Below, one piece after another: positions 24,509-33,124 of a stretch of 64,000 nt of DNA; the stretch's first letter is position 1, and each line of letters starts with the position of its first letter. The stretch covers positions 69,336-133,335 of the forward strand of contig DAOTVB010000110.1 in NCBI GenBank assembly GCA_034436755.1, given 5' to 3'. A program made the position numbers and the translations under genes. The notes beneath the pieces were generated by a model. That model was not told where the DNA came from and ran no database searches. It saw only the letters and a program-made list of their open reading frames with translations. The DNA comes from CAKZQX01 sp034436755 (GTDB lineage: Bacteria; Chloroflexota; Chloroflexia; Chloroflexales; Chloroflexaceae).

Positions 24509-26842
24509 TCACATCTCCCCATACAACTCCAGCAGTTCGCGCCATTCGCCCTGGAGTTCTTCGCGCCGGGCGGCATAGAAGAAGTGATCGCGGCCCTGTT
24601 CATCACGGTAGACCAGATCGACCTGGCTGCGCATTGGGCGCATGTAGCCGATGTTGCCCCACCAGCGCACCAGCGACTCGTCCAGGGGGGTATCGCGGAG
24701 GTACATACGCGCCGCATACTCGCGCACCGTTCCCGCCTCGATATCCTGGAGCCGCCAGGGCATGCCACTGACATCGCCGGTACGCAGGTTGCGAAAGATA
24801 TAGCGCCACTCGCCATCCTCGTCCAGTTCGGCGCTGATAACCTCGATGCCGGTGCGGGGGCGCGGAACGCGGATCAGCGCCAGCCAGGGATCGGTCAACT
24901 TGGTGCGGGGCACACTCAGGAATTCCTGATGCCCATTCCCGTCCTTCTCCTTCATCGCCAGGTCAAAACAGACATCGCTGCTTGCATCCATGTAGATCCG
25001 CCAGAGGCCGCCCCGTCCCCGCCAGCGATGCCGTCGCTCGCCCCAGGGCTTGACCGGGACGGTAAACTCGGGCACTTCATCTTCAACATCCAGCAGGGCT
25101 TCCTCGAAGGCGTTCGGTTCCTGCTCCAGCGCCTCTTCGTTGCGTTCGTTGAGGAGCGCCATCCAGCCTTCACTCAGCCCCCAGTCCGAAACACCAAAGA
25201 AGATATGGTCAATCACGCCGTTGGCATCGCGGTGAACCAGATCATACTTGGTTCGGTTGCCCTGGCGGTAGGCCCGCCACACGCCCAGGCGACCGCGCCA
25301 ACGCACCTGGCTCTGCAGATCGAGCCGTCCCTCGCGCAGATCCTCGTGGCGACTGATGGCATAGGCCCACAGGCCCTGGGCCTTATCCCGGGTAACCCCC
25401 GCCGTCGTTCGCAGGTCGCGCACCTCGTAGTACCAGGCCCCACCGCGCCGCTGTCCGCTGACGATCTCCACGCCGCTACGGGGCAGATCAAGCTCCTGCC
25501 CGCTGTCGAGCGGCGAGTTACCCCCGCTGGCCAGCGCCCGCCGGCAGAGTTGCATCACTTCCCCGCGATCAGCCGCTAACGTCTCACCGTCGCGGCGTAC
25601 ATAGACCACCCCATCATCACCGATGTAGGGCGGTAGTTCGTCCGGCTTGACTTCAACCCGCATGACATCCTGCCCTTCGTAGGGCATAAGCTCCAGCGAA
25701 ATGTAGGGCTGCGGGTCAAGATGCTGTTGTACACACTGGCGCAGCAGTTCACTTACCTGTTCGGGATTGCTGACACCGGTGACTTTCCCGCCGGGTTCAC
25801 AACCGATAATCAACACCCCACCGTCGGCGTTTGCGAGGGCCGCCACATCCCGCCAGAGATCGGACACAGTCACGGTATCATCGCCAAGGCTACGCAGCAC
25901 CTGTCGATCCGATGTCGCCCCTGACCGGAGCACATCAACCGTCCAGTGCTTTTGATCGCGCTTGGGCACGCGTACCCGGTCGAAGTGCTGGCTGCTAAAC
26001 AACCCGACCAGTGCCTCAAAGCTGTTGTCGGACAGCAGCAGTTCCACATAGCGGTCGCCGATGCCATGGCGATGCCAGTCCTGCAGATCATTATCCGACA
26101 GACGGCGCAGGCGGTGTGCATCGCTCCCCTGGATGCAGAACATCCGCCGCTCGTAGTGTTCAGTTTTGCCGTTATAAAAACCGGGGGAGGTAAACTTCTC
26201 GTGGTCGGTATAGAAATTAATAAACTCAAGGGCATGCAGAAAGGGGCTCTGCGTTGCCGCCACCCGCGACTGGCCGCTGGTACCCATGCGTAGTGTCTCG
26301 GTAATAACGCCGTTGGGACCATTGACGTGGGGCGCAACCACCAGCCCACCGGCCCGCGCAATAATTTCGTAGGCGTCCGTTACATAGCGGGTATTGGCGA
26401 TACTGCACGCGCCCTTCTTGAGCACATCCGGCGGGACGCCCAACTGCAACAGGGTCGCTTCGATCAGGCTCAACGGATGGTGTGGCGAGAAAATACCGAG
26501 AATATGCGCCCCATAGTGCGATGTAAACTCAAAACCGGGCAGAACGGTAATGTTATCCAGCAACCGGCGATACTCATCAAGCCGGGACTGCTCCTCGGGC
26601 GTCAGTCGTCCGGCTGTTTCTAATGCACGCAGAAACTCAAGCTCCCGTTGAAATTGATCATATCCCTGAACAGTATTATGGTCCGTAAAAGCGATAATCT
26701 CAAGTTCCCGGCGCTCGGCCTCCTGCAAGATATCAAGGTAGCTAACTTCTGGTTCGGCGTAATCTTCAGAAGCTGGAGTATGAATATGCAAATCGACCCG
26801 TACCCATCGCAAACCATTGCGCTCATCAGTTACGTTGCTCAT
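24509..26842 (-). CDS. PHP-domain protein fused to an AlbA_2 (Schlafen-like) domain and a C-terminal repeat region
   Basis: A 777-residue multidomain protein, not matched to a named family. ATG 26842 (MSNVTDERNGLRWVRV) is preferred over the longer frame to 26890; the ribosome site is weak. Domain 1 (about 15-300) is PHP, with DLHIHTPASEDY, AFTDHNTV, a FEF-type acidic site, VVAPHVNGP and CIQGSDAHRL supplying metal ligands. Domain 2 (about 315-450) is AlbA_2-like: DLWRDVAALANADGGVLIIG, PYEGQDVMRVEV and PPYIGDDGVVYVRRDGET. The last 330 residues hold repeats built on GVEIVS..W.Y..R.LRT and RWRG..G.WR.Y. A PHP phosphoesterase joined to a Schlafen-type module suggests nucleic acid processing or defence; this is inference. 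The gene stands alone in a repeat-rich, decaying stretch. Confidence 0.85.
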   Translation of the reverse strand: MSNVTDERNGLRWVRVDLHIHTPASEDYAEPEVSYLDILQEAERRELEIIAFTDHNTVQGYDQFQRELEFLRALETAGRLTPEEQSRLDEYRRLLDNITVLPGFEFTSHYGAHILGIFSPHHPLSLIEATLLQLGVPPDVLKKGACSIANTRYVTDAYEIIARAGGLVVAPHVNGPNGVITETLRMGTSGQSRVAATQSPFLHALEFINFYTDHEKFTSPGFYNGKTEHYERRMFCIQGSDAHRLRRLSDNDLQDWHRHGIGDRYVELLLSDNSFEALVGLFSSQHFDRVRVPKRDQKHWTVDVLRSGATSDRQVLRSLGDDTVTVSDLWRDVAALANADGGVLIIGCEPGGKVTGVSNPEQVSELLRQCVQQHLDPQPYISLELMPYEGQDVMRVEVKPDELPPYIGDDGVVYVRRDGETLAADRGEVMQLCRRALASGGNSPLDSGQELDLPRSGVEIVSGQRRGGAWYYEVRDLRTTAGVTRDKAQGLWAYAISRHEDLREGRLDLQSQVRWRGRLGVWRAYRQGNRTKYDLVHRDANGVIDHIFFGVSDWGLSEGWMALLNERNEEALEQEPNAFEEALLDVEDEVPEFTVPVKPWGERRHRWRGRGGLWRIYMDASSDVCFDLAMKEKDGNGHQEFLSVPRTKLTDPWLALIRVPRPRTGIEVISAELDEDGEWRYIFRNLRTGDVSGMPWRLQDIEAGTVREYAARMYLRDTPLDESLVRWWGNIGYMRPMRSQVDLVYRDEQGRDHFFYAARREELQGEWRELLELYGEM

Positions 26843-27450
26843 ACGTCTATAACTCCACAAATAACGAAGGCTCTCTCTTTTCCAGAACAATCTCTATTTA
26901 CTTTTGGTAGCATCGAGGTCTGGCTGCACATGTATGCAAAGAACAAACAAACAAAGTATGAAGAACCGACAGGGTATCCGGTGGCGCTGCGCCTGGCAGG
27001 TTCTGTTCCGCGTGGTGCTGCTTGCTGTTCTTTATAGAAAGGTGCAGTTTAACTCCTTTCAGTCATAATCCACAGGCAGTATACTATAGAAAGAACAAAT
27101 AAACAAAGGACAAAGAACAAACACGTTCCCTATCAGAGATGCGATTGGTGCGCTTCGCTCTCTGCCGCTTTATTTGCTGTTCTTTATCTATTCTTCTCCT
27201 CGCGCGACCAAAATTTTCAAGCGGACAAAGGATAATAGTCCGTTTGCTGATAAGGGTGCATAGTGTTGCGCAAGCAATTGTTGCCTCTATGATACCTTAA
27301 AGCGGCGGAAGTGACAATTGGTTTTTTGTGACATCTGAAACGAAAAATGTTGGGCAATTGGCCCTGCACCACTGGCGGCCGGAGCAGCAGAACCTACCAA
27401 ATCAAACACACACTATCAGCGCAAGCATCGCAACAACACCCGGCGTTTGG
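26843..27450. other. intergenic region with A-rich repeats
   Basis: No gene was recognised in about 600 bases. Short A-rich repeats of the form AAGAACAAACAAACAAAG occur at 26939 and, altered, at 27090-27120. They are paired with opposite-strand TTGCTGTTCTTTAT at about 27020 and 27175, so the stretch forms loose palindromes. A related pair occurs at 41044-41104. Confidence 0.45.
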
Positions 27451-27966
27451 TTAAGCGCGCATCCGCAGCGCAACCTCGGCGACACGCCGCCCCAGCGCAT
27501 ACGCCTGCTGCTGATCGGCTGCGGTCAGGGTGTTGATGGCCGTTGCGCCGTAGTAGGAGCCGGACTCTTCCATCTGTGGCGACCAGGGCAGCCCGACAAT
27601 TAGCATGCCGTTGCCCAGGAACCAGTGCAGCACATTGAGCAGCGTAAACTCGGTGCCGGAGTGGCGGCCCGCGCTGGTCGTAAATGCCGCGCCGACCTTG
27701 CCGGCCAGGCTGCCCTCCTCCCAGAGATCGCCGGTTGTGTCCAGCCAGCGCTTGAGCGTGCCCTTGATGCCGGTCCAGTTAGGTGTGCCGATAATTAACG
27801 CATCGGCGGCGATCAGATCGTCGCGGGTGGCCTGGCGTGGATTGCGGAGCACAACCTCAGTATTTGCGACGGATTGTGCGCCGGTGGCGATATGCCCGGC
27901 CAGCGCCTCGATCAGATCGCCCAGGTCATACAGAATCACTATGCGACAGGGGGCAGTTTGTGTCAT
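27451..27966 (-). CDS. flavodoxin-fold NAD(P)H-dependent oxidoreductase (WrbA-like)
   Basis: A 171-residue flavoprotein. ATG 27966 has GAGGA 7 bases upstream; a TTG two codons earlier is the only alternative. The fold's FMN-binding loops appear as the first strand IVILYDLGDLIEAL, then IIGTPNWTGIKGTLKRWLDT, then AFTTSAGRHSGTEFTLLNVL and the GSYYGATA motif near 145. The first phosphate loop (YDLGDLIEAL in place of the usual YSxTGNT) is atypical, so cofactor binding may be altered. Quinone reduction is a family inference. Confidence 0.82.
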   Translation of the reverse strand: MTQTAPCRIVILYDLGDLIEALAGHIATGAQSVANTEVVLRNPRQATRDDLIAADALIIGTPNWTGIKGTLKRWLDTTGDLWEEGSLAGKVGAAFTTSAGRHSGTEFTLLNVLHWFLGNGMLIVGLPWSPQMEESGSYYGATAINTLTAADQQQAYALGRRVAEVALRMRA

Positions 27967-28002
27967 GGACAATCCTCACTTTCTCAGGATTCGGGTATCA
28001 GA

Positions 28003-28653
28003 TTAGCGCGCATCTTCGGGCACAACCAGCCCCACGCGCGTGGCATAGAGCGCGGCCTGGGTGCGGCTTGTCAGTTCGAGTTTATTGAGCAGGTTGCTCA
28101 CATGCACGCTGACCGTCTTCTCGGTAATCGTCAGGGAGTCGGCGATCTGTCGGTTGGTGTAGCCGCGTGCCAGCAGCGTCAAGACCTCCTGCTCCCGTTT
28201 TGTCAGTCGTTCGGGAGCCTGTTCCAGCGGGCGCGAGGTCGCCTGCAGCAGATGGCGCGTGGCTTCCGGGTGCAGATAGGGCTGTCCGCTCTTGACGGTC
28301 CGAATGGCCTGGGCTAACTCCTCCACTTCAACATCCTTGAGCAGATAGCCGTCCGCGCCCCCCTGGACTGCGCCGATGACCAGATCTGTCTCGGAAAAGG
28401 TCGTCAGCACAATGATCGGCAGGTTGGGCAGCATCTGCTTGAGCGTGGTAATCGCCGTCACCCCGTCCATTTCGGGCATCACCAGGTCCATCAAGACCAC
28501 ATCCGGCTGCAAGGTTTTTACGGCCGCAATCGCCTCCTGTCCATTCCGCGCTTCGCCGGCCAACTCCATATCCGGCAGCACGCGCAAGACGGCACGCAGC
28601 CCCTGCCGGGCAATCGCATGGTCATCAACAATTAAGACCCGAATAGGTTCCAT
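28003..28653 (-). CDS. NarL/FixJ-type response regulator (LuxR HTH output)
   Basis: A 216-residue transcription factor. ATG 28653 has GTAAGGAGGG upstream. The receiver domain (1-120) has VLIVDDHAIARQGL, phospho-acceptor Asp in VVLMDLVMPEMDG, LTTFSE and YLLKDVEVEEL. The LuxR helix-turn-helix (about 150-210) includes LTKREQEVLTLLARGYTNRQ and EKTVSVHVSNLLNKLEL. The cognate kinase is 130 bases downstream on the same strand, so the pair forms a NarL-type two-component system. Confidence 0.94.
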   Translation of the reverse strand: MEPIRVLIVDDHAIARQGLRAVLRVLPDMELAGEARNGQEAIAAVKTLQPDVVLMDLVMPEMDGVTAITTLKQMLPNLPIIVLTTFSETDLVIGAVQGGADGYLLKDVEVEELAQAIRTVKSGQPYLHPEATRHLLQATSRPLEQAPERLTKREQEVLTLLARGYTNRQIADSLTITEKTVSVHVSNLLNKLELTSRTQAALYATRVGLVVPEDAR

Positions 28654-28782
28654 ATCATATGCCCTCCTTACGAACACTTGCACGCCGGATGACCCTACGG
28701 ACGCGTTCCTGCGCGTCCATCTTGAATACCCACCGCGTACCTGATGCCTCCAGGGATGCGCTTCTGCATGTCCCTGTCTGGA

Positions 28783-31461
28783 TTAATCGCCCCCGGTGTA
28801 ACCAGGCCAATCGACAATGATTTCGGTTCCCTGACCAGGTGTTGAACAGATCTGCAACTGGGCATTAATTCTGGCTGCCCGCTCGCGCATCGAGATCAGC
28901 CCGAAGTGATCACCCGCCACCTGCGCCGAATCAAACCCCCTGCCATCGTCGGCGATCAGCAGGCGCATCGGGGGGCCAGTCTCTACCCGCAGGGCAACCT
29001 GGCGGGCCTGGGCATGGCGTGACACATTCGTCAGTGCCTCCTGCGCAATCCGCAAGAGCGCCTGCGCGACTTCATCGGGGAGGGTCGGATTGGCGTCAAT
29101 CTCCACGGTAACTGGTATCCCGGTGCGCTGTTCAAATGCGGCCGCGTGTCGGTTCAGCGCCTGCGCCAGACTCTGCTCATCCGCCGTAGCCGGACGGAGT
29201 TCAAGGAGCAGCGCACGCATCTCCGCCAGCGCCCCGCGCGTCAGATCGCGGATCTGTTTGAGTGACTGCCGCGCCTCCTCCGGATCAAGCTCCCAGAGGT
29301 CGGGAATAACCTGGGACAGCAGGCTCATACTGAACATGGACTGTGTCACCGAGTCGTGCAGTTCGCGGGCCAGGCGGCGACGCTCCTCCAGCACCGCCAG
29401 TTGCTGCCCCCGCTCGGCCAGCAGGCGATGCTGCCGGCGGCTATCAATGGCGGTTGCCAGTTGTGCTGCGGTTGCCTGGTAGGGCTGCAGGTCTGTTTCC
29501 TGCCATGTGCGCGTATCCGGATAACTCAGCAGCACCATGCCGATACGCCGCCCGCGAACCATCAGCGGGATCAGCGCCAGTGCCGGATGTTGCGCATGGG
29601 CCTGCATCTGGCGTAGCACCGTGGGCACCTCTGGATTGGCGTGGACATTGGCGAAGGTAACGGTCTGCCCGGCGTCGAGCAGCGGCGTGAAGGGAGCAGC
29701 GACAAAGGACCAGCGTTCCTCTTCCAGATAGGTTCCCCGCTGCGGCGACCAGTGCCCACGAATAATCATAGCTGTGCGCCGATCCAGATGATCATGTTCC
29801 AGGAGCACAACGGCACAGGCATACCGCCCCCGCGCCGCTACCTGCTCCAGGTAGGCCACGATAACCTCGTCCACGCTCATCGCCGTACTGAGCCGCTGGC
29901 TGGTGGCGTAGAGCAACCGGGTCTCTTCCAGCGCCTGTTGCAGGCCCCCAAACAGCCGGGCATTCTCGATAGCGGTTCCCAGTTGGTCGGCGATAATTGC
30001 AAACCCGGCGGCATCCTCCTCGGTGATGCGCTGGCGCGACTCGATATTGAGCACCCCCAGCAACTGCTCGCCAAACACCAACGGAACAGCCAGTTCAGAA
30101 TAGATATCGGAAGCGCCCGGAATTGGCAGATAGCGCGGATCGTTCTGCACATCGACAATCAGCCGTGGCTGCCGCTCCTGCGCCGCCAGACCGATCACGC
30201 CCTGATCGATCGGCTGCCGATACTCACCGACAATCGCCTCAATATAGATACCGCTGTAGCTGCGCAGCACCAGCGTCTGCGGATCGTCCGGGTCAACCAG
30301 CAGCAGCGCGATGTTGTGATATTCAAGCTGTTCGCGGATGGCCGCAACCGCTGTGTGGATGATTTCATCAAGACTGAGGCTGTTGGTAATCAGCCGCCCG
30401 ACATGGTTGATCGCGGCAATCCGGGCCGCGCGCTGCTGTTCGGCCGTAAATAGCCGGGCATTCTCGATAGCGACAGCCAGTTGGTCGGCAATAATGCGCA
30501 GGCTGGCGACATCCTCTTCACTGAACCGCGTGTCGCTCTCCAGATTGAGCACGCCCAGTACCGCATCACAATGCAGGATCGGCAACGCCAGCTCCGCCTG
30601 AATATCCGCAACACCGGGTATTGCAACATAGCGCGGATCGACGGAGACATCATTGACCAGCACCGCCTGGCGGGAACAGACCGCGGCTCCGGTAATCCCC
30701 CGGGTGACAGGCAGCCGATACTCCTGCCGCGCGGCCGGGCGATAGGGGCCGGCAACCGCGCCGAAGACCAGCGTCTGCGGGTCTGCCGGGTCAATCAGCG
30801 CGAGTGAAACATAGGTGTAGCCCAACAATTCATGGATAGCATCGGCGGCATTCTGCAGCAGATCGTCAATCAACAGATCCGCCGTGATAATGCGTCCGAC
30901 CCGCGCAATCAGTGCCAGGCGCTCATTGCGGCGTTGTTCCTGCTTGTAGCGGCGCGCATTCTCGATAGCAATCGCGGCATGGCGCGCAAACAACTCCAGC
31001 GTAGCCACATCCTGCACGCCAAAGCGATGCGGCAACTCTGCTCCGACGCTAAACACCCCGATGACCTGTCGGCCCCACCAGATCGGCATGCCGATAGCGG
31101 CATGGTCGGCAAACTCGGGCAAGATCAGGTCATCCAGTTCATCGTAGCGATCCAGCCGGACCGGCTGCCGTTCGCGCAGCACCCGCCCGGTCAACCCGCT
31201 GTCCGGCGGGATCTCGTGGGCCCACTCGCGCAGGGGCATATTGACCACTGCCGCTGTCTGCACCACCGGGCCGGCAGCCCGTTCCACTACCAGCCCGATC
31301 GTGCCGTGGTCCGCGCCGATCAGTTCGATCGCACTGGCGACGATGCGGGTCAGCAGCGGTTCAAGCTCCAGTTCGCTGCTGATCAGTTCGATCACCTGGC
31401 GCAGGCTCTCGGCGCGGTGCAGGACTTCGTCACGCTGTTGTTGCAGGATCTCCACGGTCAT
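28783..31461 (-). CDS. sensor histidine kinase with four GAF domains (NarX/DesK-type HisKA_3)
   Basis: An 892-residue cytoplasmic kinase, surely the partner of the adjacent LuxR-type regulator. There are four successive GAF-like modules, at about 25-165, 185-335, 360-510 and 535-675. Modules two and three share the DPRYVAIPGVADI / DPRYLPIPGASDI segment, a clear internal duplication. Then come HisKA_3 with phospho-His in ARELHDSVTQSMFSMSL (about 700) and an ATPase domain with AQEALTNVSRHAQA, ADDGRGFD and HFGLISMRERA. ATG 31461 has GGTGAG 7 bases upstream; a GTG at 31473 is also possible. No membrane helix is present, so the ligand is probably a small cytoplasmic or diffusible molecule. Confidence 0.92.
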   Translation of the reverse strand: MTVEILQQQRDEVLHRAESLRQVIELISSELELEPLLTRIVASAIELIGADHGTIGLVVERAAGPVVQTAAVVNMPLREWAHEIPPDSGLTGRVLRERQPVRLDRYDELDDLILPEFADHAAIGMPIWWGRQVIGVFSVGAELPHRFGVQDVATLELFARHAAIAIENARRYKQEQRRNERLALIARVGRIITADLLIDDLLQNAADAIHELLGYTYVSLALIDPADPQTLVFGAVAGPYRPAARQEYRLPVTRGITGAAVCSRQAVLVNDVSVDPRYVAIPGVADIQAELALPILHCDAVLGVLNLESDTRFSEEDVASLRIIADQLAVAIENARLFTAEQQRAARIAAINHVGRLITNSLSLDEIIHTAVAAIREQLEYHNIALLLVDPDDPQTLVLRSYSGIYIEAIVGEYRQPIDQGVIGLAAQERQPRLIVDVQNDPRYLPIPGASDIYSELAVPLVFGEQLLGVLNIESRQRITEEDAAGFAIIADQLGTAIENARLFGGLQQALEETRLLYATSQRLSTAMSVDEVIVAYLEQVAARGRYACAVVLLEHDHLDRRTAMIIRGHWSPQRGTYLEEERWSFVAAPFTPLLDAGQTVTFANVHANPEVPTVLRQMQAHAQHPALALIPLMVRGRRIGMVLLSYPDTRTWQETDLQPYQATAAQLATAIDSRRQHRLLAERGQQLAVLEERRRLARELHDSVTQSMFSMSLLSQVIPDLWELDPEEARQSLKQIRDLTRGALAEMRALLLELRPATADEQSLAQALNRHAAAFEQRTGIPVTVEIDANPTLPDEVAQALLRIAQEALTNVSRHAQARQVALRVETGPPMRLLIADDGRGFDSAQVAGDHFGLISMRERAARINAQLQICSTPGQGTEIIVDWPGYTGGD

Positions 31462-31635
31462 ACCAGTGCTCACCCGCTTCCCAGAGTTGTACCGGATAGG
31501 TCCATTATACCGGATGGACCGGGAAGCACAAAGAGCAGTGAGTGAAGCCGGTAAGTTTGCTTAATGGGATTGCGAAACACGGAATAGCGATACTCGTTAT
31601 TGTTAGGAATGTTAGTTGTGGGAGACGCGGAGAAA

Positions 31636-31665
31636 CGCAGGGCACTGATGCATCAGTGCCCTGCG
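31636..31665. terminator. 30-bp perfect palindrome behind the beta-lactamase-fold gene
   Basis: CGCAGGGCACTGATG is followed directly by its exact complement. It lies 13 bases beyond the gene's stop and could fold to a stable hairpin terminator. No U-run is evident. Confidence 0.5.
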
Positions 31666-31678
31666 CTATGCGTGGATC

Positions 31679-33124
31679 TCAAAGTCCCAACCCGTCAAGA
31701 ACTGTGGCAAACACATTTTGTGCCAGGATGTTCGGGTTCGTCGAGCCCTGGTTGACGCCCAGGGCAAGCGTGATCCCGCTCTCAGGCGCGTACCAGACAG
31801 CCGAGCGGAAACCGCCGAAACCACCGATGTGACCATACACCGTACTCCGTTCCGGTGCCCGCGCAACCGGGAGCATATTACGCATTACACCCAGACCATA
31901 GGCCAGATCGGGCATGCTGTACTGACCATGACCGCTCACAAATGTCAACATCTGAGCGCGTGACTCATCACTTACCAAATCACCCGCAAACAGGGCGCGG
32001 GCAAACGTCTGTATATCATCTACCGTTGAGACCAGGTTGGCCGTACCGAAGGCAAAGGACATCGCCACATCGCGCTGGCTGGTTGATTGAATGTAGCCGG
32101 TGGCAAACGGCCCCTCAATTGCTTCGTCAGGAACGAAGAAGGTGCTCTCAAGACCAAGGGGTTCAAAAATGCGTTGGCGCATCTCTGCCGCAAGCGAGTT
32201 ACCCGTTACCGCTTCGACAACCATGCCCAGGATAACATAGTTGGTGCTGGAGTAGTCCCAGTTGCCGGCAGAGCCAGGCGGGAAGGCCAGTGGAAATTGA
32301 GCGGCATACTGCACCAGTTCCTCCGGTGTGAAAATGCGATCAGGTTGCAGGTACGCCTGGTTAGCGTAACTACTATCCTCAAGATAGTCGTAGAGTCCCG
32401 TGGTTTGCTGAAGCAGGGTTCGCACCGTGATGCTGTTGGCGTTGGGAACCAGATTGGGCAGCCAGACGGACAGCGGGTCGTCAAGGTTGAGCCGGCCTTC
32501 CTCCACCAGTTGCATCACTACTACGGCTGTGAAAACTTTGCTAATACTCGCAATTCGCATTCGGGTGTCCGGTGTTATTGGCATCTGCCCGGCGCGGTCA
32601 GTCACACCACTTGCGCCGACCCAGGTTTGCTGGCCGGGAATATTCACGGCGACGACGGCACCCGGAATGTAGCCATCGGCAACGGTTGCATCGAGCACTG
32701 CCTGCAATGCGACGGCAAGTTCCGGATCAATCGGCGGCAGGCCGGCTTCAACTGTGGCTGTCGCATCAATTGGTGACACGGGTGTTGTGGTGACACTAGG
32801 CGTTGCCGTGGCCGTTGGCACAGGGCTGGAGGTTGGCGTTCCGGTGACGGTTGGCGTCGCACTGGTAGCCGCGATAGGCGTGTCGGTAGGTTCGGGTGTG
32901 CCCGTTACCGTTGCCATGGCAGCCGGAGCAGGGGTTGGTGTCAACTCAGCGACCGGAGAGACGCCTGATGGTGCGGTCGGCGAACTGCAGGAACCAATGA
33001 ACAGGACAATGATAACTCCAATGATCTGAAAAAAGCGACGACCGGAGACAATGGAACTATGTCCAGATACGAACGTGCCGGAATCGGAAGCGGCCCGGTG
33101 GCCTGATTCATTACGATGGTACAT
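31679..33124 (-). CDS. beta-lactamase-fold serine hydrolase lipoprotein (internal start)
   Basis: Alternative product of the same frame: ATG 33124 is preceded by an ideal AAAGGAGTAAG. Its 481 residues begin with a long polar leader, a hydrophobic segment and a lipobox (LFIGSC). A Pro/Thr-rich spacer of about 90 residues follows (TPTPAPAAMATVTGTP), then a class C/D-ala-D-ala-peptidase-like domain. Catalytic motifs are SISK (in MRIASISKVFTAVV), YSS in WDYSSTNYVILG (usually YSN), and HIG in VYGHIGGFGGF. It probably acts on a periplasmic or surface amide or ester; beta-lactam resistance is not implied. Confidence 0.75.
   Translation of the reverse strand: MYHRNESGHRAASDSGTFVSGHSSIVSGRRFFQIIGVIIVLFIGSCSSPTAPSGVSPVAELTPTPAPAAMATVTGTPEPTDTPIAATSATPTVTGTPTSSPVPTATATPSVTTTPVSPIDATATVEAGLPPIDPELAVALQAVLDATVADGYIPGAVVAVNIPGQQTWVGASGVTDRAGQMPITPDTRMRIASISKVFTAVVVMQLVEEGRLNLDDPLSVWLPNLVPNANSITVRTLLQQTTGLYDYLEDSSYANQAYLQPDRIFTPEELVQYAAQFPLAFPPGSAGNWDYSSTNYVILGMVVEAVTGNSLAAEMRQRIFEPLGLESTFFVPDEAIEGPFATGYIQSTSQRDVAMSFAFGTANLVSTVDDIQTFARALFAGDLVSDESRAQMLTFVSGHGQYSMPDLAYGLGVMRNMLPVARAPERSTVYGHIGGFGGFRSAVWYAPESGITLALGVNQGSTNPNILAQNVFATVLDGLGL

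Noticed and set aside
24584..25579. Long plus-strand frame (331 codons) opposite the PHP-AlbA_2 gene
   Set aside because: It mirrors the coding strand gene in a high-GC region, has no ribosome site, and its translation is rich in His, Arg, Gln and Pro without any domain pattern. The same holds for frames at 53623-54936 (+), 55802-57019 (+), 44151-45098 (+), 30832-31545 (+) and 59936-61051 (-).
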